Origin: Thiotrichales bacterium
GTDB lineage: Bacteria > Pseudomonadota > Gammaproteobacteria > J044
Assembly (NCBI GenBank): GCA_024762895.1
Contig: JANTGN010000105.1
Span: 1-8,438 of the forward strand
Direction: 5' to 3'
Length of the DNA stretch: 8,438 nucleotides
The position numbers and the translations under genes were made by a program. The notes beneath the pieces are model-generated. The model saw only the letters and a program-made list of their open reading frames with translations. It made no database searches and was not told the origin of the DNA. The stretch's first letter is position 1, and every line of letters starts with the position of its first letter. Below, one piece after another: positions 1 through 5,572 of this stretch.

Positions 1-269
1 TAAGCAGAGATGCCCATTTGCTCGATACGAGCAAGTTCCTGTCGGCTGACGCCAAAACTGGTGCGTCTTAAAACTGAGTATTCTGAGCTGGGAGCAGGAA
101 TACGAAGGCCTGGAATACTGGGGTTGCTGTCACCACCATTCCCCCCGCTGCTGCAGGCAGCCATCGCTGATGCCAGGGCGCTGTAGCCTACCGCCTTGCC
201 CGAAAGTTCTAGAAAACGGCGCCTGGATATTTTCTTCCCAAAAAGCATGCTGTTTATTATCTTGTTCAT
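1..269 (-). CDS. DUF1800 family protein, Tat-exported, N-terminal part only
   Basis: This is the first 89 codons of a minus-strand gene that continues beyond the left edge of the window. The N-terminus carries a twin-arginine motif, SRRRFLE at residues 15-21, then a short Ala/Gly-rich hydrophobic stretch ending in AMAAC (Cys39) and a Ser/Gly/Asn/Pro-rich linker. This suggests Tat export and possibly a lipid anchor, although Met at position -3 makes a weak lipobox. The segment from about residue 65 (LRRTSFG, then RIEQMGISA) matches the start of the DUF1800 domain, which typically opens with a Leu-x-Arg-(A/T)-(S/T)-Phe-Gly element. The function of DUF1800 is not established; such genes often neighbour DUF1501 genes, and none can be seen here. 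I chose the ATG at 269. An in-frame ATG at 248 would also keep the Tat motif. Neither has a strong ribosome binding site. Confidence 0.75.
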   Translation of the reverse strand, partial: MNKIINSMLFGKKISRRRFLELSGKAVGYSALASAMAACSSGGNGGDSNPSIPGLRIPAPSSEYSVLRRTSFGVSRQELARIEQMGISA

Positions 270-293
270 TGGTCTGAATGAGTCGTAACCATA

Positions 294-320
294 ACGAATA
301 TTAATGATATATCACGAATA
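294..320. repeat. Paired 7-bp direct repeats flanking a palindrome upstream of the DUF1800 gene
   Basis: ACGAATA occurs at 294-300 and again at 314-320, exactly 20 bp apart, which is about two helical turns. The 8-bp palindrome GATATATC (306-313) lies between them. The site begins 25 bp upstream of the DUF1800 start codon, so it could be an operator or activator site. The function is inferred from spacing only, and the region is AT-rich, so chance is a real alternative. Confidence 0.25.
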
Positions 321-423
321 ATACCGACATGCGGTCTTTCTATTGGATAGCTGGCTCGAATAGTGAATATTTTGTGCTTGCAGTCACAGAGTGATTCCTA
401 GTAGATCTGGCACTAAGGGTCGA

Positions 424-588
424 TTAAGACTTATTTCTTAGAAGAATGATCCTCGCTATGCCAAGAAATATGAGAATGAGAATTCCAAAAGGGTAAGGTA
501 AAACGCCCAGAAAAAAGGCGAGCAGTGAGGTCGCTAATAAGAGAAAAACAATGAGCAGGGGGATATCAATTTGAGATTTATTAAACAT
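424..588 (-). CDS. Small two-helix membrane protein, 54 aa, unrecognised
   Basis: ATG at 586-588 to TAA at 424-426 encodes 54 residues. After a short polar start (MFNKSQID) comes a hydrophobic segment at about residues 9-30, rich in Leu, Val and Phe. A Pro-Tyr-Pro turn at 31-33 separates it from a second hydrophobic segment at about 34-50, followed by a basic tail (RNKS). This is the pattern of a small inner-membrane hairpin protein. I do not recognise a family. There is no clear ribosome binding site, which lowers confidence. The gene lies between the DUF1800 gene and the divergent AlgP-like gene. With 154 bp to the DUF1800 start and no visible terminator between them, co-transcription with that gene is possible. 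The alternative is a chance ORF in AT-rich DNA, but the clean two-segment hydropathy and basic end argue for a real gene. Confidence 0.45.
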   Translation of the reverse strand: MFNKSQIDIPLLIVFLLLATSLLAFFLGVLPYPFGILILIFLGIARIILLRNKS

Positions 589-644
589 AAAGTGATTTAT
601 TGCTATAAATTTTTATTTTTATAGCTTTTTTTTGCGATTTTAAA

Positions 645-673
645 ATGATTTTTCGAATGTTTTTACCTATACT
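645..673 (+). promoter_or_regulatory. Candidate sigma70-type promoter for the AlgP-like gene
   Basis: TATACT at 668-673 matches five of six bases of the -10 consensus. The hexamer 17 bp upstream, ATGATT at 645-650, matches the -35 consensus in only three positions. Upstream DNA (about 590-650) is very AT-rich, as in UP elements. A start near 680 would give a leader of about 28 nt. Confidence 0.35.
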
Positions 674-707
674 TCGCGTTGAACCCATTACCGATCGAGC
701 ATAAAAA

Positions 708-1301
708 ATGGCAGTAAAAAAGAAAGTTGCAAAACGTCCCGTCAAGAAAACCACAAAAAAGGCCGTCAAGCGTCGTGTCGCTAAGAAGCCTGTAAAGAGA
801 GTTGCCAGGAAGACCGCTGTTAAAAAAGCGCCAGTTAAAAAGGCGACTGTTAAAGCCACGGTTTCTGCGGCCCTGAAAAAAGCCGTTGCGGAAGTTACCA
901 AGGGTCGTACTTCTGCGCAGAAGTCTTACGAGCAGGCACGTCAGCAGATGTCCAAGATGGTTGATAAAGAAGTTGCGCATCTGGAAAGAGAGGCCAACAA
1001 GGCGAATCGTGCCATCAAGGCGTACAGTAAAAAAGCTGCGGCCGCATTGGCGAAATCCAAGAAGGCTAAGCCAGGTACCACCGCAAAAGAAGCAGCGATT
1101 GCGGCTCGTTCCGAGATCCTGGCTGCCAAGTCCAGTGCTGCTGCTGATCTGGCCCATCTGAAAGAAGCGCTGAAGGAAGCCAAGGCTGTACAGAAGGCCA
1201 ATCAGTTGTATCTGAAAGGGATCGAAAAACTGAATAAGGATATTGCGAAGAAGCAGGCTGCAAAGCCCAAGCGTCGTCGTCGGGCAAAGACTAAGGCCTG
1301 A
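708..1301 (+). CDS. Lysine-rich AlgP / histone H1-like DNA-binding protein
   Basis: This 197-residue protein is extremely basic. Residues 1-50 are an unstructured tail of Lys, Arg, Val, Ala and Thr with repeated K-(K/R)-x-V-K/A-K-K-P motifs. Residues about 50-180 look like a long amphipathic helix or coiled coil rich in Ala, Lys and Glu. The C-terminus (186-197) is a second basic patch, KPKRRRRAKTKA. The composition is typical of bacterial histone H1-like proteins and of AlgP, the lysine- and alanine-rich regulator of alginate genes in Pseudomonas. In AlgP the basic repeats form the C-terminal tail after a coiled coil; here most of the basic tail is N-terminal, so I give the family but not the symbol. 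A likely role is non-specific DNA or RNA binding in the nucleoid. The ribosome binding site is poor (GAG at 697-699). The gene ends 15 bp before a strong terminator. Confidence 0.7.
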   Translation: MAVKKKVAKRPVKKTTKKAVKRRVAKKPVKRVARKTAVKKAPVKKATVKATVSAALKKAVAEVTKGRTSAQKSYEQARQQMSKMVDKEVAHLEREANKANRAIKAYSKKAAAALAKSKKAKPGTTAKEAAIAARSEILAAKSSAAADLAHLKEALKEAKAVQKANQLYLKGIEKLNKDIAKKQAAKPKRRRRAKTKA

Positions 1302-1316
1302 TAGACCGCGTTTCGC

Positions 1317-1347
1317 AAAAAAAGGCCGACTCTGTCGGCCTTTTTTT
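1317..1347. terminator. Bidirectional rho-independent terminator
   Basis: Seven A residues (1317-1323), then GGCCGAC (1324-1330), a TCT loop, GTCGGCC (1334-1340) and seven T residues (1341-1347). The 7-bp GC-rich stem is extended by A:T pairs and has a U tract in both directions. It lies between the convergent AlgP-like gene and GNAT gene and can end both transcripts. Confidence 0.95.
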
Positions 1348-1367
1348 ATGGGTGCAGCATGGTTTTT

Positions 1368-1850
1368 TTATTGTGAAGCCGGTTCTGGTTTCCAGAATCG
1401 ATTGGCGTAATGCCGCTCAGTGTTCTGTACAGGCAGCCTGGTCATGCCCTGTTTTTGAAAAAAATCCTCGGCCCCGGGTTGCGCCTTGACCAGGAGGCCA
1501 TTCAGCCCCTGGGCCAGGGCGGCCTGTTCAGCGGCCTGAAACAGCCGCGTTCCAATACCCTGTCGATGCGAGCCGGGGTCAACGTATAGGCCATGCACTA
1601 ATAAGCCGGTCCTGTTATTCGGCGTATCATTGATATCGGCTGGTTCCCAGGCCACGACGCCGACGAGATTCTGAGCAATTTGCGCTACATAGATCTCCAG
1701 GTGTTTTAAATCCATTTCAGAATAACGATAACTGGGCAAGGTCAGACGTTTGACCCGTTCCGGGATATCCCAGGTCGCTATCGCTGATTCGATGACAGCA
1801 TTGATGTCATCCAGCCTGTTTTTTTCTGCCTTAATAAGATCAATAGTCAT
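1368..1850 (-). CDS. GNAT family N-acetyltransferase
   Basis: The 160-residue length is normal for a single-domain GNAT enzyme. These transfer an acetyl group from acetyl-CoA to an amine; the acceptor here is unknown. Strand beta-4 is LLVHGLYVDP (83-92), followed by the acetyl-CoA pyrophosphate loop HRQGIG (95-100) and helix TRLFQAAEQAA. The C-terminal element AEDFFQKQGM (127-136) matches the common A-x-x-F-x-x-x-G motif. The first loop position is His instead of the usual Arg or Gln, which other GNAT members tolerate. The start is ATG at 1848-1850; the ribosome binding site is weak. The gene is convergent with the AlgP-like gene across a shared terminator. It is divergent from the lipoprotein gene with 197 bp between them. 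The family call is firm, the substrate is not. Confidence 0.88.
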   Translation of the reverse strand: MTIDLIKAEKNRLDDINAVIESAIATWDIPERVKRLTLPSYRYSEMDLKHLEIYVAQIAQNLVGVVAWEPADINDTPNNRTGLLVHGLYVDPGSHRQGIGTRLFQAAEQAALAQGLNGLLVKAQPGAEDFFQKQGMTRLPVQNTERHYANRFWKPEPASQ

Positions 1851-1872
1851 CTTGTATTAAATCGTCTTGTAT
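1850..1872. repeat. 8-bp direct repeat overlapping the GNAT start
   Basis: TCTTGTAT occurs at 1850-1857 and 1865-1872 with a 15-bp period. The first copy begins inside the start codon of the acetyltransferase gene. It could be a regulatory site or a chance repeat; nothing else supports a function. Confidence 0.15.
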
Positions 1873-2038
1873 GATTGAGCGGTCTCTGCGTGTAGGTATT
1901 CTGGGTGATAATCATTCATGCATAGACTAGCGCAAGTATGTTCCCTTTGACATGACCAAATGTAGTGCGTTCAGAGGGCATGGGAACTAATCCCGAGGTG
2001 AGCGCGACTATACTGTATGGAATCAAGTCGTTCTTAAT

Positions 2039-2043
2039 AGGAG
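2039..2043 (+). promoter_or_regulatory. Ribosome binding site AGGAG of the lipoprotein gene
   Basis: AGGAG sits 4 bases before ATG 2048 and fixes that start. A TATACT hexamer at 2009-2014 lies suitably upstream as a possible -10, but no convincing -35 accompanies it. Confidence 0.7.
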
Positions 2044-2047
2044 TTCT

Positions 2048-2908
2048 ATGCTTCGATTGCTTACATTGCTCGTGACTTTAGTCCTGATAGCGGGCTGTAC
2101 CATGAAGGCCACCTATAACCGGCTGGACTGGATTGCTGCCAAATACCTGGGTTCCTATGTTGAATTAACGCCGGAGCAACAAAAGGTGCTCAGGGGGCAG
2201 CTGGCCGAATCACTGGAATGGCATCGTACTACCCAGCTTCCCGCTTATGCCGAGTGGCTGGTTCGTCTTCAGCAGGATATGCCCGCTAGCTTAAGCGTTG
2301 ATCAGGTAGATAAATATGGGCTGGAACTAAGTGTGTTCTGGAGTAGCCTCATGATGCGTCTGGCCGACGACTTGGCCGTACTTTTACCCAGGTTGACCGC
2401 AGAGCAAAGGCAGGCAATTTTTTCACGCCTGGAGCGTGAGCAGGCCGACCAGAAGGATGAGGTCGAAGCGGTCAGCCTGGAAAAGCAACAGGAACACTAT
2501 GCCAGACGCCTGGAAAAAGGTCTGACTCGATGGCTGGGGTCACTGACCAGGGAGCAAAAGAGGCTGATTCCTGAGGCCGCTAATCAATTACAGGCAACGG
2601 AATCAGAGTCATTGAGAATGCATGTTCGTTTCCAGCATTCTATACGTGCGCTCCTGGACAGGCAGGCTGATGAGGCAGAACTACGTACGGCCCTGCGTGG
2701 TTTGTTCATGGTTGATCCGGGCCATCCAAATGATGTCTATGAGCAGAAAGTCGAAAACAATCGGCAAGTGCTGACGCGTTTGATTTCAGAGCTGTCATCG
2801 ACCCTGGATACGGGTCAGCAGGACTATTTCGCGCAGCGGGTCAATAAATACATCAAGTTATTTAACGAGCTGGCGCGTCAGGGCGACCAACAGCAGAAGC
2901 AATCATAG
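2048..2908 (+). CDS. DUF6279-type lipoprotein
   Basis: This 286-residue protein begins with a hydrophobic signal (residues 2-16) and the lipobox IAGC with Cys17. Thr at +2 after the Cys predicts sorting to the outer membrane rather than inner-membrane retention. The mature part opens with TYNRLDWIAAKYLGSYVELT and then EQQ and WHRTTQLPAYAEW. This resembles the DUF6279 family of gammaproteobacterial lipoproteins: an N-terminal Y-x-x-L-D-W element, then a D/E-L-x-x-x-Q-Q helix, then L-x-W-H-x-x-x-L-P. The rest is predicted almost entirely helical, rich in Gln, Glu and Arg. The family has no known function that I can name. The start is supported by AGGAG at 2039-2043. The gene converges with the next minus-strand gene; the 72 bp between the two stop codons hold no clear terminator hairpin. 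Confidence 0.8.
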   Translation: MLRLLTLLVTLVLIAGCTMKATYNRLDWIAAKYLGSYVELTPEQQKVLRGQLAESLEWHRTTQLPAYAEWLVRLQQDMPASLSVDQVDKYGLELSVFWSSLMMRLADDLAVLLPRLTAEQRQAIFSRLEREQADQKDEVEAVSLEKQQEHYARRLEKGLTRWLGSLTREQKRLIPEAANQLQATESESLRMHVRFQHSIRALLDRQADEAELRTALRGLFMVDPGHPNDVYEQKVENNRQVLTRLISELSSTLDTGQQDYFAQRVNKYIKLFNELARQGDQQQKQS

Positions 2909-2980
2909 CCGGGTTGTTCAGAAATGATTGTGATGGTCGGTGTGGTTTTTTCTGTGATTGGCTGGGGCACACAGGGTGGA

Positions 2981-3421
2981 TTAACGAGCGAGTCTGATTG
3001 CCTGTGTCAGTGCATGGATATGTTTAAAGTATTTTTTACCATCCTTGGCCAGTTTCTTCAGGTATGAATACGATTCATCCCATTTTTCGTGGTTAGGGTC
3101 ATTGAAACTCGCCAGGCTGTGGAGTGTATTGTGGCAGGCTCCATACCAGTCATGAAGGGGGTCGAGCAGCTCGTAGAGTGCATTCTCCTGCTCGCTTCTC
3201 TTCAGGCTATGCAGGGTTTCTTCAAGCCTGATAGATAGTTTCCCCAGGCCGGAATAGCGAACGTTGGATTCCTGGAGGGTATTCAGGCACTGTTCCAGGT
3301 CCTGTGCGATCAGCACTTCCCAGATGGTTATGGCTTCCAGGAAGAAGCCGGTATCAGTGGCTTTTCTGGCCTGTGTGATGGGGCTGTCAGGCCGCCCATG
3401 TGGGTGTTTTTTTTTACCCAA
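2981..3421 (-). CDS. Unrecognised helical protein, about 146 aa, divergent from the receiver-CheC gene
   Basis: I do not recognise a family. From about residue 25 the protein is predicted all-helical and soluble, with aromatic and charged helices such as LEAITIWEVLIAQDLEQC and LYELLDPLHDWYGACHN, and a basic C-terminus ending LTQAIRLAR. It could be a helical-bundle partner or adaptor. The start is uncertain. The open frame extends to a GTG at 3550, but the first 43 residues of that version are Arg/Ser-rich and look untranslated. No in-frame ATG precedes the conserved-looking part. I prefer TTG at 3421: GGA lies 7 bases upstream and a good promoter (3458-3486) lies just before it. Directly after the start, nine A residues (3407-3415 on the minus strand) encode three lysines and are a possible slippage site. 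Its 5' end faces the receiver-CheC gene, suggesting shared regulation. Confidence 0.6.
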   Translation of the reverse strand: MGKKKHPHGRPDSPITQARKATDTGFFLEAITIWEVLIAQDLEQCLNTLQESNVRYSGLGKLSIRLEETLHSLKRSEQENALYELLDPLHDWYGACHNTLHSLASFNDPNHEKWDESYSYLKKLAKDGKKYFKHIHALTQAIRLAR

Positions 3422-3457
3422 GGTCTGTTCCGTTGGAATAGTTCTCGTCAAATTCCT

Positions 3458-3486
3458 ATTCTCGGATGATCGACCTGCGCTGTAAA
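3458..3486 (-). promoter_or_regulatory. Candidate promoter for the unrecognised helical protein
   Basis: On the minus strand, TTTACA (3486-3481; five of six -35 bases) is followed after exactly 17 bp by GAGAAT (3463-3458; four of six -10 bases). Transcription would start near 3451, leaving about 30 nt before TTG 3421. This would place the GTG at 3550 outside the transcript. Confidence 0.4.
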
Positions 3487-3511
3487 GCCTGGATATTACA
3501 GGGCGTTCTGA

Positions 3512-3540
3512 TCTACATCTCCCTAATCTTGAGGTAGAAT
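3512..3540 (+). promoter_or_regulatory. Candidate promoter for the receiver-CheC / GGDEF unit
   Basis: TCTACA (3512-3517; four of six -35 bases) and TAGAAT (3535-3540; five of six -10 bases) are separated by 17 bp. The predicted start, near 3547, is just before the palindrome at 3549-3564. Confidence 0.35.
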
Positions 3541-3548
3541 GAAAAATC

Positions 3549-3564
3549 ACCCTGTTAACGGGGT
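3549..3564. promoter_or_regulatory. 16-bp palindrome, possible operator
   Basis: ACCCTGTTAACGGGGT is symmetric around 3556/3557 with a single mismatched pair (T3553 against G3560). There is no spacer, so it cannot form a normal RNA hairpin and fits a dimeric repressor site better. It lies 27 bp before ATG 3592 and just downstream of the candidate -10, where a bound protein would block transcription. The regulator is unknown. Confidence 0.3.
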
Positions 3565-3591
3565 TGCCTGACGATAAGAAGCGCTTGCTTT

Positions 3592-4581
3592 ATGACGACA
3601 CCGATACTGATCTGCGACGATTCCAGTTTTGCTCGAAAACAGATGGCCCGAGCCCTTCCCGAGGGCTGGGATATTGAGATTAGTTTTGCCGGCAATGGTA
3701 TAGAAGGACTGGATGTCATTCGATCAGGTAAGGGGGAGATCGTGTTCCTCGATCTGAATATGCCGGAAATGGATGGCTATGAGGTCCTGCAGGCCATTCG
3801 TGAAGAAGATTTGCCCGCCATGGTGATTGTTGTTTCAGGGGATATTCAGCCCGAAGCACGCAAACGGGTGCTTGGACTTGGGGCCATGGCCTTTATTAAA
3901 AAGCCGATCAAGGCCGAAGAGATGTCGGGCACCCTCAAGCAATTTGGTATTCGTATTGAGACCAGGGCCGAGGTAGGAACCATCGACATCGCGGTCACTC
4001 AGTTTGATTATTATCAGGAAATCGCAAACGTCGCCATGGGGCGAGCGGTTGATCAGCTGGCCAAACTGCTTGATGTCTTCGTCCATATGCCGATTCCCCG
4101 AGTCAAGACTATTGATCGTGGTGAGTTACGCATGGCACTGGAACAGGTGTCCGAAGATGATACCGTCTCGGCGGTTTGCCAGGGATTTATCGGTTCCAGG
4201 ATTTCTGGTGAGGCCCTGCTGATATTTAACGAGGCCAGTTATGATGACCTGGCCGACCTGATGCATTATGAGATCGACGGGGAGGAGGCCGGAGAGCTGG
4301 AATTGCTCATGGATATGGCCAGCGTCCTGATTGGCGCATTTCTGAACGGTATGGCGGAACAACTCGATATCAGCTTTAGCCAGGGTCACCCCATGGTGCT
4401 GGGCCAGCATGTAAAAATGAGAGATCTACTCAGGGATGAGGCATCACACTGGAGTAAGGCCCTTACTATTGAGATGGGTTATACCATCGAAAGCCGAAAT
4501 ATTAACTGTGATTTGTTGCTTTTATTTAGCGATGACTCAATCAGCCGCCTGAATGAACTGGTGGCTTATATGGCGGATTGA
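3592..4581 (+). CDS. Response regulator: CheY-like receiver fused to a CheC-type phosphatase domain
   Basis: The receiver (about residues 3-120) has the acid pair D9-D10, phosphoacceptor D54 in FLDLNMPEMDG, S82 in VVSGD, and K104 in KKP, so phosphorylation by a histidine kinase is expected. The second half (about 130-329) is CheC-like. Its first site fits the CheC/CheX phosphatase signature exactly: D139-x3-E143-x2-N146-x22-P169. The symmetry-related second site keeps the spacing (E237-x3-position 241-x2-position 244-x22-P267), but Glu is replaced by Asp241 and Asn by Ser244, so it is probably weak or dead. CheC and CheX remove phosphate from CheY; here the domain may act on its own receiver or on another. 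No DNA-binding domain is present. The stop codon is 2 bp before the GGDEF gene start, which strongly suggests one transcript. The ribosome binding site is weak (AAGAAG, 10 bases upstream). Confidence 0.88.
   Translation: MTTPILICDDSSFARKQMARALPEGWDIEISFAGNGIEGLDVIRSGKGEIVFLDLNMPEMDGYEVLQAIREEDLPAMVIVVSGDIQPEARKRVLGLGAMAFIKKPIKAEEMSGTLKQFGIRIETRAEVGTIDIAVTQFDYYQEIANVAMGRAVDQLAKLLDVFVHMPIPRVKTIDRGELRMALEQVSEDDTVSAVCQGFIGSRISGEALLIFNEASYDDLADLMHYEIDGEEAGELELLMDMASVLIGAFLNGMAEQLDISFSQGHPMVLGQHVKMRDLLRDEASHWSKALTIEMGYTIESRNINCDLLLLFSDDSISRLNELVAYMAD
4572..4577 (+). promoter_or_regulatory. Ribosome binding site within the end of the receiver-CheC gene
   Basis: GGCGGA lies in the last codons of the upstream gene and 6 bases before ATG 4584. 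It selects this ATG over the in-frame TTG at 4578. It also implies translational coupling, because ribosomes finishing the first gene stop on this site. Confidence 0.65.
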
Positions 4582-4583
4582 TC

Positions 4584-5546
4584 ATGAGCAGCAATAAGGT
4601 CGATATGAAAGAAATCCACTGGCTGATGGACATGTTGCAGTCCATTGATGTGGGCCTGGTGGTACTGGATCGCTCATTAAATATCCAGATCTGGAACAGT
4701 TTTATGGCCAACCATAGCGGGATTGGTAACGAGGTTGCGCTTGGAAAAAGCCTGTTTGAGCTGTTTGAAGATCTGCCGGAGCGCTGGTTGAGGCATAAGG
4801 TCGAGCCCGTATTCCACCTCAAGAGCCGTACTTTTACGGTATGGGAGCAAAGGCCATATTTATTCCAGTTTAAGAATTATCGGCCCATTACGGGTACGGC
4901 GCAGTATATGTATCAGAATGTATCGTTTATTCCGCTTCTGTCTGCCGATGGAGAGGTGAATCATGTTGGTATCATCGTCTATGACGTGACCGATGCAGCG
5001 GTACGCAAGATGGCCATTAAATCGGCAAACGCGAAGCTGGAAGTCCTGAGTCAGACCGATAGCCTGACGCAATTATATAATCGAGGCTTCTGGGAAGAGA
5101 GTCTTGCCCGCGAATTCAAGCGGGTCACTCGAACAGGGCAGCCCTGTAGTCTGATCATGTTTGATATCGATCATTTTAAAAAGATCAATGATAATTATGG
5201 ACACCCAGCTGGCGATGAGGTCATACGTCAGACAGCCGCCACCCTTCGGGACAGTATCCGCGAAACCGATGTACCGGGTCGCTATGGTGGTGAAGAGTTT
5301 GCTGTCTTACTGATAGAGACCTCGGCCGATGATGCCCTGATGGTGGCCGAACGCATCCGTAATTCCATTGAGGCACTGACGGTGACGCATGAGTCGTACA
5401 GCATACAGTTCACTGTGAGCCTGGGTATTGCCGAGCTGGAAGGTTCCATGGCAGAGCATGAACAGTTGATTCACTGTGCTGACCAGGCCCTGTACCAATC
5501 CAAGCAAACAGGCCGAAATTTCAGTACCGTCTTTAGCGCAGACTAA
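4584..5546 (+). CDS. PAS-GGDEF diguanylate cyclase
   Basis: This 320-residue cytoplasmic protein has no membrane segment. Residues about 10-140 form a PAS-like sensor domain (GLVVLDRSLNIQIWNSFMA; later YDVTDAAVRK). A short helical linker leads to the GGDEF domain (about 155-318), which starts with DSLTQLYNR. The domain contains FDIDHFKKINDNYGH with the metal-binding Asp, and the active-site signature GGEEF at 235-239. GGEEF is an accepted active variant. The inhibitory RxxD site (RETD, 226-229) lies exactly five residues before it, so synthesis of c-di-GMP from two GTP with product inhibition is predicted. The PAS ligand cannot be told from sequence. The gene follows the receiver-CheC gene by 2 bp and probably acts with it: the receiver may control the cyclase in trans. 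It converges on the PilZ gene, 26 bp away. Confidence 0.92.
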   Translation: MSSNKVDMKEIHWLMDMLQSIDVGLVVLDRSLNIQIWNSFMANHSGIGNEVALGKSLFELFEDLPERWLRHKVEPVFHLKSRTFTVWEQRPYLFQFKNYRPITGTAQYMYQNVSFIPLLSADGEVNHVGIIVYDVTDAAVRKMAIKSANAKLEVLSQTDSLTQLYNRGFWEESLAREFKRVTRTGQPCSLIMFDIDHFKKINDNYGHPAGDEVIRQTAATLRDSIRETDVPGRYGGEEFAVLLIETSADDALMVAERIRNSIEALTVTHESYSIQFTVSLGIAELEGSMAEHEQLIHCADQALYQSKQTGRNFSTVFSAD

Positions 5547-5572
5547 GTGCCGGATGGGCAACCCCGTGGCCA

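Noticed and set aside
941..1201. Open frames antisense to and overlapping the AlgP-like gene
   Set aside because: They arise from the Lys/Ala-rich codon pattern of the real gene; no ribosome sites or recognisable domains.
1901..1919. Fur-box-like GATAATCATT upstream of the lipoprotein gene
   Set aside because: Ten bases match the core, but the flanks do not: only about 11 of 19 positions fit, and no repeated hexamer array is present.
1947..1952. Perfect -35 hexamer TTGACA
   Set aside because: The sequence 16-18 bp downstream (around TTCAGA) is not a -10 for sigma70, so no promoter is called.
3422..3550. N-terminal extension of the helical protein from GTG 3550
   Set aside because: The residues are Arg/Ser-rich with no domain character, there is no spaced ribosome site, and the best promoter lies inside this stretch.
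4578..4583. TTG start for the GGDEF gene overlapping the upstream stop
   Set aside because: ATG 4584 has GGCGGA at optimal spacing; the TTG would add only two residues.
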